Positions 17,199 to 25,676 of a DNA stretch of 64,000 nucleotides are shown in pieces. The stretch lies in contig CAKQKI010000003.1 in NCBI GenBank assembly GCA_934248055.1, positions 62,001 to 126,000 on the forward strand. Direction: 5' to 3'. The translations under genes and the position numbers were made by a program. The DNA comes from an uncultured Clostridia bacterium (GTDB taxonomy: Bacteria; Bacillota; Clostridia; Christensenellales; Borkfalkiaceae). The notes below the pieces were generated by a model that saw nothing but the letters and a program-made list of their open reading frames with translations, did no database searches and was not told the origin of the DNA. Every line of letters starts with the position of its first letter. The first letter of the stretch is position 1.

Positions 17199-17368
17199 AG
17201 CCGTATACCTTCCTTAATAAAAATTGACGGGCGCAAAAATCACCCGTCAGAATATCGCCCCGTAAAGGACGCAAATTTCTATACTGCCGTTTAGCCGAAA
17301 GCGAGCGGCGAGAAGGGGTAACTTCTGCTTGTCGCGTATATATTAACATTTCCGGAAGAGTTTGTCAA
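17199..17368 (-). promoter_or_regulatory. infC-rpmI-rplT promoter and L20-type leader attenuator
   Basis: On the minus strand, TTGACA (17368-17363), a 17-nt spacer and TAATAT (17345-17340). The transcript begins near 17333 with AGAAGTTACCCCTTCTC and further stem-loops, and carries a terminator GACGGG / CCCGTC with AATTTTTATT (17248-17217) just ahead of the infC ribosome-binding site. This matches the L20-controlled leader of Bacillota in position and architecture, where bound L20 favours termination. Confidence 0.8.
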
Positions 17369-17395
17369 TCGATTTAATCGGATAAAATAAAAAAT

Positions 17396-17830
17396 TCAGC
17401 AATATTTTTTAGCGGTAAAATATTTTATCGCTTCTTTATAGCCGTCAAACCCGCGCCCCGCTATAACTTTTTCGGCGTACATGCTTATATAACTCAATTT
17501 TCTGAAATCTTCGCGCGAGTTGATATCCGTAAGATGAACTTCCGCCGTCGGCACGGCAACGGCTTTTAAAGCGTCGAGTATCGCTACGCTCGTATGCGTG
17601 TAAGCGCCCGCGTTGATGATGATCCCGTCGTAACGATTAAGAGCGCGATGAACGAATTTTACGATACGCGTTTCGCTGTCGCTTTGCTTTACCGTTACCT
17701 TTACTCCTTCTTCTTTCGCGCACTTCTTTATAAATTTAACAAGCGATTTGTAATCCGCCTTTCCGTAAAGGTCGGGTTCTCTTATTCCGAGCATATTAAG
17801 ATTAACGCCGTTTATCACAAGCAGTTTCAT
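17396..17830 (-). CDS. aroQ: 3-dehydroquinate dehydratase, type II
   Basis: Converts 3-dehydroquinate to 3-dehydroshikimate. At 144 aa it has the small type II fold: NGVNLNMLGIREPDLYG (with active-site Arg and Tyr), VKQSDSETRIVKFVH, NAGAYTHTSVAILDA and EVHLTDINSREDFRKLSYIS with the catalytic His. The usual NGPNL reads NGVNL here. It overlaps the aroE-aroK fusion by 29 nt and is the last gene of the aromatic operon. Confidence 0.94.
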   Translation of the reverse strand: MKLLVINGVNLNMLGIREPDLYGKADYKSLVKFIKKCAKEEGVKVTVKQSDSETRIVKFVHRALNRYDGIIINAGAYTHTSVAILDALKAVAVPTAEVHLTDINSREDFRKLSYISMYAEKVIAGRGFDGYKEAIKYFTAKKYC

Positions 17831-19037
17831 AAGCCTTTATTATCTCCTTTGCAACGCGTTCCGCTTTAAAATCGTTGTAAACGGTTCCGTCTGCCGCCGC
17901 TTCGTATTTTTCTTTTCTTTCGGCGTAAAGTTTTTCAACGCCGTCGCTTTCGGAAAGCGGTCTTCCTTTCAGGGCAAGTTTATTTAAGTCGCGCCTTATA
18001 TAAATAACCGCCGCGTTCGATTTCATCGCCGTAACGTTTTCTTCTTTAAGCACCGCTCCGCCGCCCGTCGCGATTACCGCGCCCGTGTTTTTCATTAACT
18101 CTTTAAGCGTGGCTGTTTCCTTTTCGCGAAATTCTTTTTCGCCGTAAAGCGATATGAAATCGGCGGGCGATATTTTATAATTATCGCAAAAAACTTCGTC
18201 GCAATCGTAAAATTTGCGATTTATTCTATCGGCTGCGAGTTTTCCGATTTTACTTTTTCCGCTCCCCGGCATACCGATAAGAACGAGATTTAAAGTCTTT
18301 TTGTAAAGTGCGGAGAGAACTCTTTCGAAATCGCCAGAACCGCGCGTTTTGTCAAGCCATATATTTTCCGCTTCAAGAGCCTGACCGACGAGTATCGGCA
18401 GTCCCGTTGCGTATTTAAGCCCGCGTTTTTTTGCCGAAACAATCAAAGGCGTGTCGCACGGGTTATATATAAAATCCACCGCCGCTTCGAGTTTTAAAAA
18501 ACGCGACGAGTCTATAACCGACGAGTAATTATCAGGAAACATTCCCACGGGAGTGGTGTTTATTATAATCTGCGTTTCGGTTTTTTCGTAAACGTTTTTA
18601 TAATTTATTTCCCCGTTTCTCGAAACGACGTTTACGCTTTTCGCGCCGTTATTTTCGGCGTAGCATATCGCCGTCGCGCCCGCTCCGCCGCTTCCGAGAA
18701 CGAGAACGTTTTTCCCGCCGACGGTAATTCCGCCGCGTTTCATAGACAATTCCAGACCGTAATAATCGGTATTAAAACCGTATAGTTTGCCGTCAACTTT
18801 TTTAACCGTGTTTACCGCGCCTATTTTCAAGGCTTCGTCGGATATTTCGTCAAGATACCGCATAACCGCTTTTTTATAAGGAATGGTAACGTTAAACCCG
18901 TCGAATTCGTTTTCGGTTAAAAAATTTTCAAGACCGTTTTCGGGAATTTCTTTCAACGAATAATCGAGACCTTCGGCATTATGGATTATCGCGGAATAAC
19001 TGTGACCGAGTTTTTTCCCTATCAGCGCGAATTTCAT
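17802..19037 (-). CDS. aroE: Bifunctional shikimate dehydrogenase-shikimate kinase
   Basis: One 411-aa chain carries two enzymes. Residues about 1-250 are AroE (LGHSYSAIIHN, FNVTIPYKKAVM, NADPH-site VLVLGSGGAGATA, NTTPVGMFP, IYNPCDTPLI). Residues about 252-411 are AroK (GMPGSGKSKIGKLAA P-loop, CDEVFC, ATGGGAVL, LKGRPLS lid). AroE reduces 3-dehydroshikimate and AroK phosphorylates the product, so the fusion joins consecutive steps. The pheA stop and the start of this gene share one base (TAATG). Confidence 0.93.
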   Translation of the reverse strand: MKFALIGKKLGHSYSAIIHNAEGLDYSLKEIPENGLENFLTENEFDGFNVTIPYKKAVMRYLDEISDEALKIGAVNTVKKVDGKLYGFNTDYYGLELSMKRGGITVGGKNVLVLGSGGAGATAICYAENNGAKSVNVVSRNGEINYKNVYEKTETQIIINTTPVGMFPDNYSSVIDSSRFLKLEAAVDFIYNPCDTPLIVSAKKRGLKYATGLPILVGQALEAENIWLDKTRGSGDFERVLSALYKKTLNLVLIGMPGSGKSKIGKLAADRINRKFYDCDEVFCDNYKISPADFISLYGEKEFREKETATLKELMKNTGAVIATGGGAVLKEENVTAMKSNAAVIYIRRDLNKLALKGRPLSESDGVEKLYAERKEKYEAAADGTVYNDFKAERVAKEIIKAYETACDKRR

Positions 19038-20179
19038 TATATAATTTCCTTATACGAGCCTAAGAACACGAAATTGTCGGAGCCGTTATCGAGTTCGGCG
19101 ATAAGATTTTTAACTTTTACGTCGGTTATATCCCCTTCGAAATCGAAATAGAACATAAAGTCGAACTGAGAATTGACTATCGGACGGGATTCGATTTTCG
19201 TAAGATTAAGACCGAGCGCGGAAAAACGGCTTAATATTCTGTTAAGACTCCCGGGGGTATGCGAAAGGCTCGTCATAACGCTTATTTTATCCGCGCCCTT
19301 ATACACTTCGAATTCTTTTGATATGCAGATAAAGCGCGTGTAATTATTGTCGGTATCCTGAACGTTTCTGTCGATTATGTCAAGACCGTAAGAAAGAGCG
19401 CATTTTTCAGAACATAAAACCGCGGTTTTTAAATCTTTGCTTTCCGAAAGACGCTTTGCCGCCACGGCGGTATTTTCGGCGTTTTCGGTATTAAAACCGT
19501 TTTGTTTTATATATTCCGAGCATTGCGCGATCGCCTGCGGGTGAGAAACTATCGTTTTAACGTTTTCTTTCTTCGCGCCCTTATTGACCGCAAGGCAATG
19601 ATCTATTCTTATTCTCGCGCTTCTGACGATTGAAAAACGATACTTTTTCATTAAATCGTAAACTTCGGAAACAGACCCCGCGGTGCTGTTTTCTATCGGC
19701 AGAACGCCGAAATCGCAAAGTCCGTTTTCAACCGCGGAGAACACTCCTTCGAACGTTTTGAAATAGGTAACGCTCGTTATGGGAAATAATTTTTCGGCGG
19801 CGTCGCCGCTGTGAGCGAATTTTACGCCCTGACACGCCACGGTAGCCGACACGGGAAATTCGTTAAGACCGTTTTTTAAGGCTTCGTCTATCTTTTCGGT
19901 AATATCGCTTTTCTGCCCCGCCACTCCCGACTGATAGGCGCGCGAAGTGGAAAAAATAACGTCGTAAAGTTCTTTTACGTAAATTTTCTTACAATCGTCT
20001 ACGTTTTCCGTAAGCCTGAAAACGACGGCTTTCTCGCGCGCGTCGTCGTAAACGGCTTTATTCGCTGTCGCTTTAATCTTTCCTATTTCGCCGCAAAGGG
20101 AAATTCTTTTAAGATACAGATCAACGAGTTCGTCGTCGACGCAGTCTATTTCTTTTCTTAAATCTTCAATCGTTTTCAT
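19037..20179 (-). CDS. pheA: Chorismate mutase-prephenate dehydratase (P-protein)
   Basis: A 380-aa bifunctional enzyme for phenylalanine synthesis. An AroQ-type chorismate mutase occupies about 1-90 (IEDLRKEIDCVDDELVDLYLKR style helix). The prephenate dehydratase domain spans about 110-285 (GVKFAHSGDAAEKLF, LPIENSTAGSV, NNYTRFICIS), and an ACT domain about 295-380 carries the Phe-binding ESRP motif (KIESRPI). Feedback inhibition by phenylalanine is expected from the family. It starts within the aroC stop (ATGA overlap). Confidence 0.95.
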   Translation of the reverse strand: MKTIEDLRKEIDCVDDELVDLYLKRISLCGEIGKIKATANKAVYDDAREKAVVFRLTENVDDCKKIYVKELYDVIFSTSRAYQSGVAGQKSDITEKIDEALKNGLNEFPVSATVACQGVKFAHSGDAAEKLFPITSVTYFKTFEGVFSAVENGLCDFGVLPIENSTAGSVSEVYDLMKKYRFSIVRSARIRIDHCLAVNKGAKKENVKTIVSHPQAIAQCSEYIKQNGFNTENAENTAVAAKRLSESKDLKTAVLCSEKCALSYGLDIIDRNVQDTDNNYTRFICISKEFEVYKGADKISVMTSLSHTPGSLNRILSRFSALGLNLTKIESRPIVNSQFDFMFYFDFEGDITDVKVKNLIAELDNGSDNFVFLGSYKEII

Positions 20180-21249
20180 AATTTATCCTCACTGAGTAAT
20201 TTATCGAGTACAGCAATCGCAACCGCGCTTTCCACGGGCGCCAACGCGCGCGGGACGATACAGGCGTCGTGCCGCCCGACAATTTTTATTTCCGTGTTTT
20301 CGTTCGTTATAAGATTTACGGTTTTTTGCGTTTTGAATATAGACGGCGTGGGTTTTACCGCAACGCTCAACGTTACGTTTTCGCCGTTTGTTATACCGCC
20401 GTTTATACCGCCGTTATTATTAGACAAAAGTCTGATTTTGCCGTTTTCCGACGTAAGCCCGTCGGAGACTTCGCTTCCGCGTTTTTCGGAAAACCCGAAC
20501 CCAAGACCGAATTCGACTCCTTTTACCGCGGGAACGCCGAAAAGCGCGTAAGATATTTCGCTTTCAAGCCCGTCAAAGCCGTCGTTGCCGACGCCGCCGC
20601 AAAGCCCGTAAACCACGCAGTCGATAACTCCGCCGACGGAATCGCCGTCTTTCGCGGCAAGCGCGATTTCATTAAGCATTTCTTCTTTTTTATTAAGCGA
20701 AGGAAATCCGCCCGCATCGCGAAGTTTAAGTATCTCTTCGCGGGTTACCGCGCCGTTTTTATAAGATTTTGCCTGAACGCCGCCCGCTTTCGACACGAAC
20801 GCTTCAACGAAAACGCCTTTACTTGCGAGTATTTGTTTCGCCACGCCGCCCGCGACGCAAAGCGGAGCGGTAAGCCTGCCCGAAAACCTGCCGCCGCCCG
20901 AAAAATCAAGAGTGCCGTCTTTCAGATACCAGGCGTAATCCGCGTGCGACGGGCGCGGTTTTGCATACAATTCGCCGTAATCGCCGCTTTTTTTGTTTTC
21001 GTTTTTAATAACGGCCGTAAACTCGCCGTCAACGGCGTCGTCTTTAAGACCGTAAAAAACGGGAATATCGCTTTCCTTTCGTTTAGTGGAATAAACCGCT
21101 CCCGAAGGTTTTCTTCTTTCCAAAAACCTATAAAGCAGGTCGAAGTCTATTTTAAACGGCGGAAAGCCTTTCGCGATAACTCCTATTTCGTCCCCGTGCG
21201 ACTCGCCGAAAATTTTCAGTTTTATTTTTTTTCCGTTGAATTCACTCAT
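20176..21249 (-). CDS. aroC: Chorismate synthase
   Basis: FMN-dependent conversion of EPSP to chorismate. In 357 aa the signatures are FGESHGDEIGVIAKGFPP (near 14-31), RRKPSG, RPSHADYAWYLK, FSGGGRFSGRLTA and the C-terminal GRHDACIVPRALAPVESAVAI. It overlaps both neighbours (8 nt with aroA, 4 nt with pheA), showing tight coupling. Confidence 0.95.
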   Translation of the reverse strand: MSEFNGKKIKLKIFGESHGDEIGVIAKGFPPFKIDFDLLYRFLERRKPSGAVYSTKRKESDIPVFYGLKDDAVDGEFTAVIKNENKKSGDYGELYAKPRPSHADYAWYLKDGTLDFSGGGRFSGRLTAPLCVAGGVAKQILASKGVFVEAFVSKAGGVQAKSYKNGAVTREEILKLRDAGGFPSLNKKEEMLNEIALAAKDGDSVGGVIDCVVYGLCGGVGNDGFDGLESEISYALFGVPAVKGVEFGLGFGFSEKRGSEVSDGLTSENGKIRLLSNNNGGINGGITNGENVTLSVAVKPTPSIFKTQKTVNLITNENTEIKIVGRHDACIVPRALAPVESAVAIAVLDKLLSEDKL

Positions 21250-22483
21250 ACAAAACCTCGCAACCGAGCGCGTTAAGGTCGGCGAAAAAATTTACGTAGG
21301 ACTTACTCACCGCTTCCGCGCCGATAATTTTTACTCCGTCTTCTATCCCCGCGCCAAGCACCGCCGCAGCCATAACCGTTCTGTGATCGCCGTCGGCGCG
21401 TATAGTTGCGCCGTGCAGTTTGCCGCCACCGTATATCGTGAGCGTTTCGCCGTTCAGTTCGGTTTTAACGCCTACCGAATACAGAGAATTTACGATTGCG
21501 TCAAGCCTGTCGCTCTCTTTAAGCCTGAGCCTTGAAACGGGATAAATTTTCGTTTCGCCTTCGGCAAATGCGGCAACCGCCGCTATCGCCTGAGCAAGAT
21601 CGGGAATATCGGTTATATCTACCGTGACGCCGTTCATACGGCTCTTTCGGGTTGTGGCGCAAGAGTTTGAAAATTTTGTAAAAACTCCGAATTTATCGAA
21701 TATTTTAAAAATTTCTCTATCGCCCTGTTTTGAATTTAATATAAGATTTTTAACCGTAACTTCGCCGCTTACCGCGCCTATCGCAAGCGGGAACGCCGCG
21801 CCCGACCAGTCGCCTTCAACGGTGATTTTATCTATCTTGGAATCGTATCCGCCGTGAACCAAATAGCCGCTCCGCGTTTTAAAAATTTTGCCGCCGAACG
21901 CGGTAACGGCGTCGGCAGTAATATCGAGATAACTGCGGCTTGCGGCTATGCCGTTTATTATTATTTCACTTTCTTTATCCGTTGCGGACAGCGCGAATAT
22001 AAGCCCCGTTACGTACTGCGAACTCAGCGAAGCGTTTATTTCGTAAACGCCGCCATCGATTTTCCCGTTTACGGTAAACCCGTCGATTTTCGCGCCGTGC
22101 GCGTTGAGAACGTTTACGAGTTCCGTTATCGGCCTTGAAAGCAATTTATCGCTTCCCGTAAATTCCGCGTTCACCCCGAGAGCCGCCGCGAGCGGCATTA
22201 AAAATCTGAGCGTAGAGCCGCTTGCGCCGCAATCGCATATAACCTTTCCGCGCGGCACGCCGCCCTTTTCTATCAGAACGCCGTTTTCCGTTTTTTCGAT
22301 TTTTGCGCCGAACGACTTCAAGCAGGATATAGTGGCGTTAACGTCGTCTGAATCGCCGGCGTTATAAACGGCTGTTTTTTTACCGCTTAAATACGCCGCT
22401 ATCAGGTATCTGTGCGCGTATGATTTTGACGGCGGCGCGGTTATTTCGCCCCGCGATTTGAATTTTTTAACGACAACGTTCAT
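21242..22483 (-). CDS. aroA: 3-phosphoshikimate 1-carboxyvinyltransferase (EPSP synthase)
   Basis: Joins shikimate-3-phosphate and PEP. In 413 aa it shows PPSKSYAHRYLIAAYLS near 18-34, CGASGSTLRFLMPLAAALG near 87, SSQYVTGLIFA, the SRLRLKESDRLDAI segment near 318 and DHRTVMAAAV near 368. In this class the glycine-rich loop around residue 90 reads GASGSTLRF, whereas many enzymes have GNAGTxxR. I infer only that it is a divergent, intact AroA; inhibitor sensitivity cannot be judged. Confidence 0.94.
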   Translation of the reverse strand: MNVVVKKFKSRGEITAPPSKSYAHRYLIAAYLSGKKTAVYNAGDSDDVNATISCLKSFGAKIEKTENGVLIEKGGVPRGKVICDCGASGSTLRFLMPLAAALGVNAEFTGSDKLLSRPITELVNVLNAHGAKIDGFTVNGKIDGGVYEINASLSSQYVTGLIFALSATDKESEIIINGIAASRSYLDITADAVTAFGGKIFKTRSGYLVHGGYDSKIDKITVEGDWSGAAFPLAIGAVSGEVTVKNLILNSKQGDREIFKIFDKFGVFTKFSNSCATTRKSRMNGVTVDITDIPDLAQAIAAVAAFAEGETKIYPVSRLRLKESDRLDAIVNSLYSVGVKTELNGETLTIYGGGKLHGATIRADGDHRTVMAAAVLGAGIEDGVKIIGAEAVSKSYVNFFADLNALGCEVLYE

Positions 22484-23499
22484 CTATTCAGCATCTCTCC
22501 GAGCGTTTTTATATCGATTTTGACTATAACGGGTTTACCCCTTCCCTTTAACGCCACGAAATTGATATAATTTCCGTCGCGTTTTTTATCGCTTGAAATT
22601 CTTTTGATAATATCTGTAAGAATAAATTTTTTATCGCTGATTTTTCCCGCGCGGTTTAAAAGGGAAAGCATTTCGTTCACGACGGCTTCGGGAAGAGAAA
22701 AATATCGCGCGGAAAAGTCGATTGCGTATTTTAAACCTATAAGAACGCTTTCGCCGTGAGATAATTCGTAACCCGACAAACTCTCCGCCGCATGCCCTGC
22801 AGTATGACCGAGATTTAAAAGCATTCTTTTTCCGCTTTCGCGCTCGTCGCTTTCTACTATTTCTTTTTTTATCGACAAGCATTTGTAAATAAGTTCGTCG
22901 CTTACGTTTTCAAGATCGCTTTCCGAAATGCGGCAGTCGAGCAAAGCGTATTTGATAATTTCGCCCATACCGCAAATTATTTCGCGCCGCGGTAAAGTTT
23001 TAACGCAGGCGGTGTCGATATACACGGCGTCGGGCTGATAAAAAGTACCCAAAAGGTTTTTACCCTGTTTTAAATCAACCGCCGTTTTACCGCCCACGGA
23101 CGAATCCACCATCGATAAAAGAGTGGTCGGAACGGCTATAAGAGTAACTCCGCGCATGTATACCGAAGCCGCAAGCGCGCCTATATCGCCTACCACTCCG
23201 CCGCCGAGCGTTATAACCGTATCTTTGCGGGTAAAGCCGTTTTCAGCCATAAATTCGACTATTTTTATAAGATTTTCGGGCGTTTTACTCTTTTCGCCGC
23301 TTTCGAGCGCGTATACGAACACTTCTTCGTCTTGTAAAATATTTTTAAAAGACGAAAGGTATAAAGATTTTACGTTATCGTCCGTAACGATAAGAATTTT
23401 TCTCCCCGCGTAAAAATTTTTGCACGCGGCGGGAAATGCGGAAAAATCTTCCGCAATTATTATATCGTAAATTTTCGAAGCGTTTATGGTAAGTTTCAT
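22480..23499 (-). CDS. aroB: 3-dehydroquinate synthase
   Basis: NAD-dependent cyclisation of DAHP, the second step of the pathway. In 339 aa it shows ESGEKSKTPENL, ITLGGGVVGDIGALAASVYMRG, PTTLLSMVDSSVGGKTAVDL and LNLGHTAGHAAES (metal-binding His). Its stop and the aroA start overlap by 4 nt, and tyrA ends 2 nt upstream. Confidence 0.95.
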   Translation of the reverse strand: MKLTINASKIYDIIIAEDFSAFPAACKNFYAGRKILIVTDDNVKSLYLSSFKNILQDEEVFVYALESGEKSKTPENLIKIVEFMAENGFTRKDTVITLGGGVVGDIGALAASVYMRGVTLIAVPTTLLSMVDSSVGGKTAVDLKQGKNLLGTFYQPDAVYIDTACVKTLPRREIICGMGEIIKYALLDCRISESDLENVSDELIYKCLSIKKEIVESDERESGKRMLLNLGHTAGHAAESLSGYELSHGESVLIGLKYAIDFSARYFSLPEAVVNEMLSLLNRAGKISDKKFILTDIIKRISSDKKRDGNYINFVALKGRGKPVIVKIDIKTLGEMLNR

Positions 23500-23501
23500 T
23501 T

Positions 23502-24332
23502 TCAGTCTATATCCGTTTTCGCCGCGTTGCCTTCTTCGAGCAGACGGCGCAATTCGTTTTCGTCGCGCGATTTAAGCGCGCAAAGATATTTATTAAGATT
23601 TACTATAAGAGTTTCGAGTTCCTTTTCAAGAAAATCTACGTTTTCCGACATAAGTTTCGACCACATGACGGGGTCAAGCCTTGCAACGCGGGTCAAATCT
23701 TTATAACTGCCCGCCGAATAACCCGAATGCTCGCGGGCAGCATCGCTTTTTATAAAGGCGTTTGAAACGATATGGCACAGTTGCGACGTGTACGCTATCA
23801 TTTTATCGTGATTTTCGGAAGTAGTTATAACGACTTTCGAAAAACCGAGCGATAAAAAATATTTTTTAAATTCGTCAAGAACGAAAATATCCGTTTTCAC
23901 GGGTACGAAAATCATTGACGCTTTATTGAAAAGAGTACTTAAAGATTTATCGAACCCCGAAAATTCGCGCCCTGCCATCGGATGACCGCCTATAAAATTA
24001 AGTTCCGGGTATTTTTCGCTTAACGCGCGCATTTCAGCCGTAACGCCGCGCTTGACGCCGCAAAAATCCATAACCGTCGCGCCGCTTTTAAGGAGCGGAA
24101 AATAACGCGAAACGGCAGGCAGAAAATCGCTCGGATTTACCGCCGCGACGAGCAAATCCACGCTTTCCGCGTTTTCCGCGCTCAGAACTTCATCTATCGC
24201 CCCCGTTAAAATCGCTTTTTCGAGAGTTTCGGCGTTCAGATCGTAACCGAAAACCAAGTCGGCGGTATTCTTTTTTACGGTTTTTGCAAACGAACCGCCT
24301 ATCAGACCTAAGCCTGCTATTCCTATATTCAT
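23502..24332 (-). CDS. tyrA: Prephenate dehydrogenase
   Basis: NAD(P)-dependent oxidation of prephenate for tyrosine synthesis. In 276 aa the Rossmann start IGIAGLGLIGGSFAKTVKK is followed by FIGGHPMAGREFSGF near 128-142 and SQLCHIVSNAF. The ACT domain found in longer TyrA proteins is absent, so feedback control would need another route, such as the leader attenuator. Second gene of the operon. Confidence 0.93.
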   Translation of the reverse strand: MNIGIAGLGLIGGSFAKTVKKNTADLVFGYDLNAETLEKAILTGAIDEVLSAENAESVDLLVAAVNPSDFLPAVSRYFPLLKSGATVMDFCGVKRGVTAEMRALSEKYPELNFIGGHPMAGREFSGFDKSLSTLFNKASMIFVPVKTDIFVLDEFKKYFLSLGFSKVVITTSENHDKMIAYTSQLCHIVSNAFIKSDAAREHSGYSAGSYKDLTRVARLDPVMWSKLMSENVDFLEKELETLIVNLNKYLCALKSRDENELRRLLEEGNAAKTDID

Positions 24333-24355
24333 ACTCTTCTCTTTCCGTTTATCTT

Positions 24356-25372
24356 TTAAACGTTCCTTTTTTTATTTACGAGCGGCAACATAACGTCTAC
24401 GCAATCGGCTATATCTTTGAATGCGTCGGGCGTTATCGACTGCGCGCCGTCGCAAAGCGCGTGAACGGGGTCGTTATGAACTTCTATCATAAGTCCCTGC
24501 GCGCCCGCTCCTACCGCCGCAAGCGACAAAGGTTTAACGAGTTTTGCTATTCCCGACGCGTGCGACGGGTCTACTATAACGGGCAGATGAGTAAGTTCTT
24601 CAAGAAGGGGTATTGCGGATAAGTCGAGAGTGTTTCTCGTATACGTTTCGTAAGTTCTTATTCCGCGTTCGCACAAAATAATATCCTTCGCGCCTTCCGA
24701 CATAAGATACTCCGCGCTCATAAGCCATTCTTCTATCGTGGCGGCAAGTCCGCGCTTTAAAAGAACGGGCTTGTGAGTTTTTCCCACTTCTTTAAGAAGT
24801 TCGAAATTCTGCATATTGCGCGCGCCTATCTGAATAACGTCAACGTCGCCGAAAAGGTCAAGGTGTTTTTCGCTCATAATCTCGGTAACTATCGGCATTC
24901 CCGTTTCTTCTTTCGCTTTGAGTAAAAGTTTAAGTCCGTTTTCTCTAAGCCCCTGAAAAGAATAAGGCGACGTACGCGGCTTGAACGCGCCGCCCCTTAA
25001 AAAGTCGGCGCCCGCGGCTTTTACCGCTTCGGCAACGCCCACTATTTGCTTTTCGGTTTCGATGGAACACGGTCCCGCAATGAACGCGAAATTGTTTCCG
25101 CCTATTTTTTTTCCGGCAACTTCGATAACGGTGTCTTCGGGGTGGAATTTGCGGTTTGCGCATTTAAAAGGTTCCTGTATACGCTTTACGGTTTCAACTA
25201 TATCGAGCGAACGCAGAAGGTCGATGTCTATTTTGCTCGTATCGCCTATAAGACCTATTACGGTTGAGTGTTCGCCTTTGCTTATATCCACTTCGACGCC
25301 CTGCGATTTTACCCAACGCACTAAATTATCGAATTGTTTCGGTTCGCGATCGTTTTTAACTACTATTATCAT
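24356..25372 (-). CDS. aroF: 3-deoxy-7-phosphoheptulonate synthase (DAHP synthase, type I beta)
   Basis: Condenses PEP with erythrose-4-phosphate, the first step. In 338 aa there is an N-terminal ferredoxin-like regulatory domain (about 1-70, MIIVVKNDREPKQFDNLV) typical of the type I beta enzymes of Bacillota. The barrel follows, with FIAGPCSIET, GADFLRGGAFKPRTSPYSFQG, IGARNMQNFELL, LLKRG, CERGIRTYE and PVIVDPSHASG. It is the first enzyme gene after the Phe/Tyr leader peptide and terminator, so it is the direct target of the attenuator. Confidence 0.96.
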   Translation of the reverse strand: MIIVVKNDREPKQFDNLVRWVKSQGVEVDISKGEHSTVIGLIGDTSKIDIDLLRSLDIVETVKRIQEPFKCANRKFHPEDTVIEVAGKKIGGNNFAFIAGPCSIETEKQIVGVAEAVKAAGADFLRGGAFKPRTSPYSFQGLRENGLKLLLKAKEETGMPIVTEIMSEKHLDLFGDVDVIQIGARNMQNFELLKEVGKTHKPVLLKRGLAATIEEWLMSAEYLMSEGAKDIILCERGIRTYETYTRNTLDLSAIPLLEELTHLPVIVDPSHASGIAKLVKPLSLAAVGAGAQGLMIEVHNDPVHALCDGAQSITPDAFKDIADCVDVMLPLVNKKRNV

Positions 25373-25383
25373 AAATCCTCACA

Positions 25384-25559
25384 AAAAAACGACCGATTTG
25401 AATCGGTCGTTTAAGAATACTAAAAATTCAGGTACGCAAAAAATAACCGATATTTTAAATACTGGTTTCTCCGAAAAAGTATGCGTAATAAAAGGCAAAA
25501 TTCTTTATCATAATCGTGTACCTTGATAAGAGTATATAAAATTTAACGCGCGTTGTCAA
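25384..25559 (-). promoter_or_regulatory. Promoter and translational attenuator of the aromatic operon
   Basis: On the minus strand, TTGACA (25559-25554), a 17-nt spacer and TATACT (25536-25531) give a start near 25524. A short ORF follows, then a terminator AACGACCGATT / AATCGGTCGTT with seven T (25413-25384) ahead of aroF. A competing pairing is visible: AUCGGUU (25451-25445) can pair with GACCGAU of the terminator 5' arm (25408-25402). The same segment can instead pair with CCAGUAUU, which spans the leader stop codon region. This is the classic layout in which ribosome stalling at Phe or Tyr codons picks between folds. Confidence 0.75.
25455..25511 (-). CDS. Phe/Tyr-rich leader peptide of the aromatic operon
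   Basis: An 18-residue ORF, MIKNFAFYYAYFFGETSI, starting with ATG at 25511-25509 and ending in TAA at 25457-25455. An AAGG site sits 9 nt upstream of the ATG. Seven of nine consecutive residues are Phe or Tyr (FAFYYAYFF), the end products of pheA and tyrA in the operon. A terminator and an alternative antiterminator pairing follow. The composition is like that of enterobacterial pheL-type leaders; its presence in a T-box-rich Bacillota-like genome is unusual. There is no sequence homologue I can name. Confidence 0.8.
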   Translation of the reverse strand: MIKNFAFYYAYFFGETSI

Positions 25560-25642
25560 GTAATTTTAACGCCTGATTTTTCATTTTTGGCTTTCAGACG
25601 AAAAAAAGTAATGCAAACTTTACAAAAACGTAAAGCATTTAT

Positions 25643-25673
25643 AAAAAACGGCGGACGCGTCCGCCGTTTTTTG
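25643..25673. terminator. Terminator after the LOG-family gene
   Basis: AAAAACGGCGGA / TCCGCCGTTTTT with loop CGCG, flanked by A- and T-runs. Confidence 0.85.
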
Positions 25674-25676
25674 TTT

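Noticed and set aside
20269..21276. Long plus-strand frame opposite aroC
   Set aside because: It is antisense to a well conserved gene, has no ribosome-binding site and its composition is the mirror of aroC codons.
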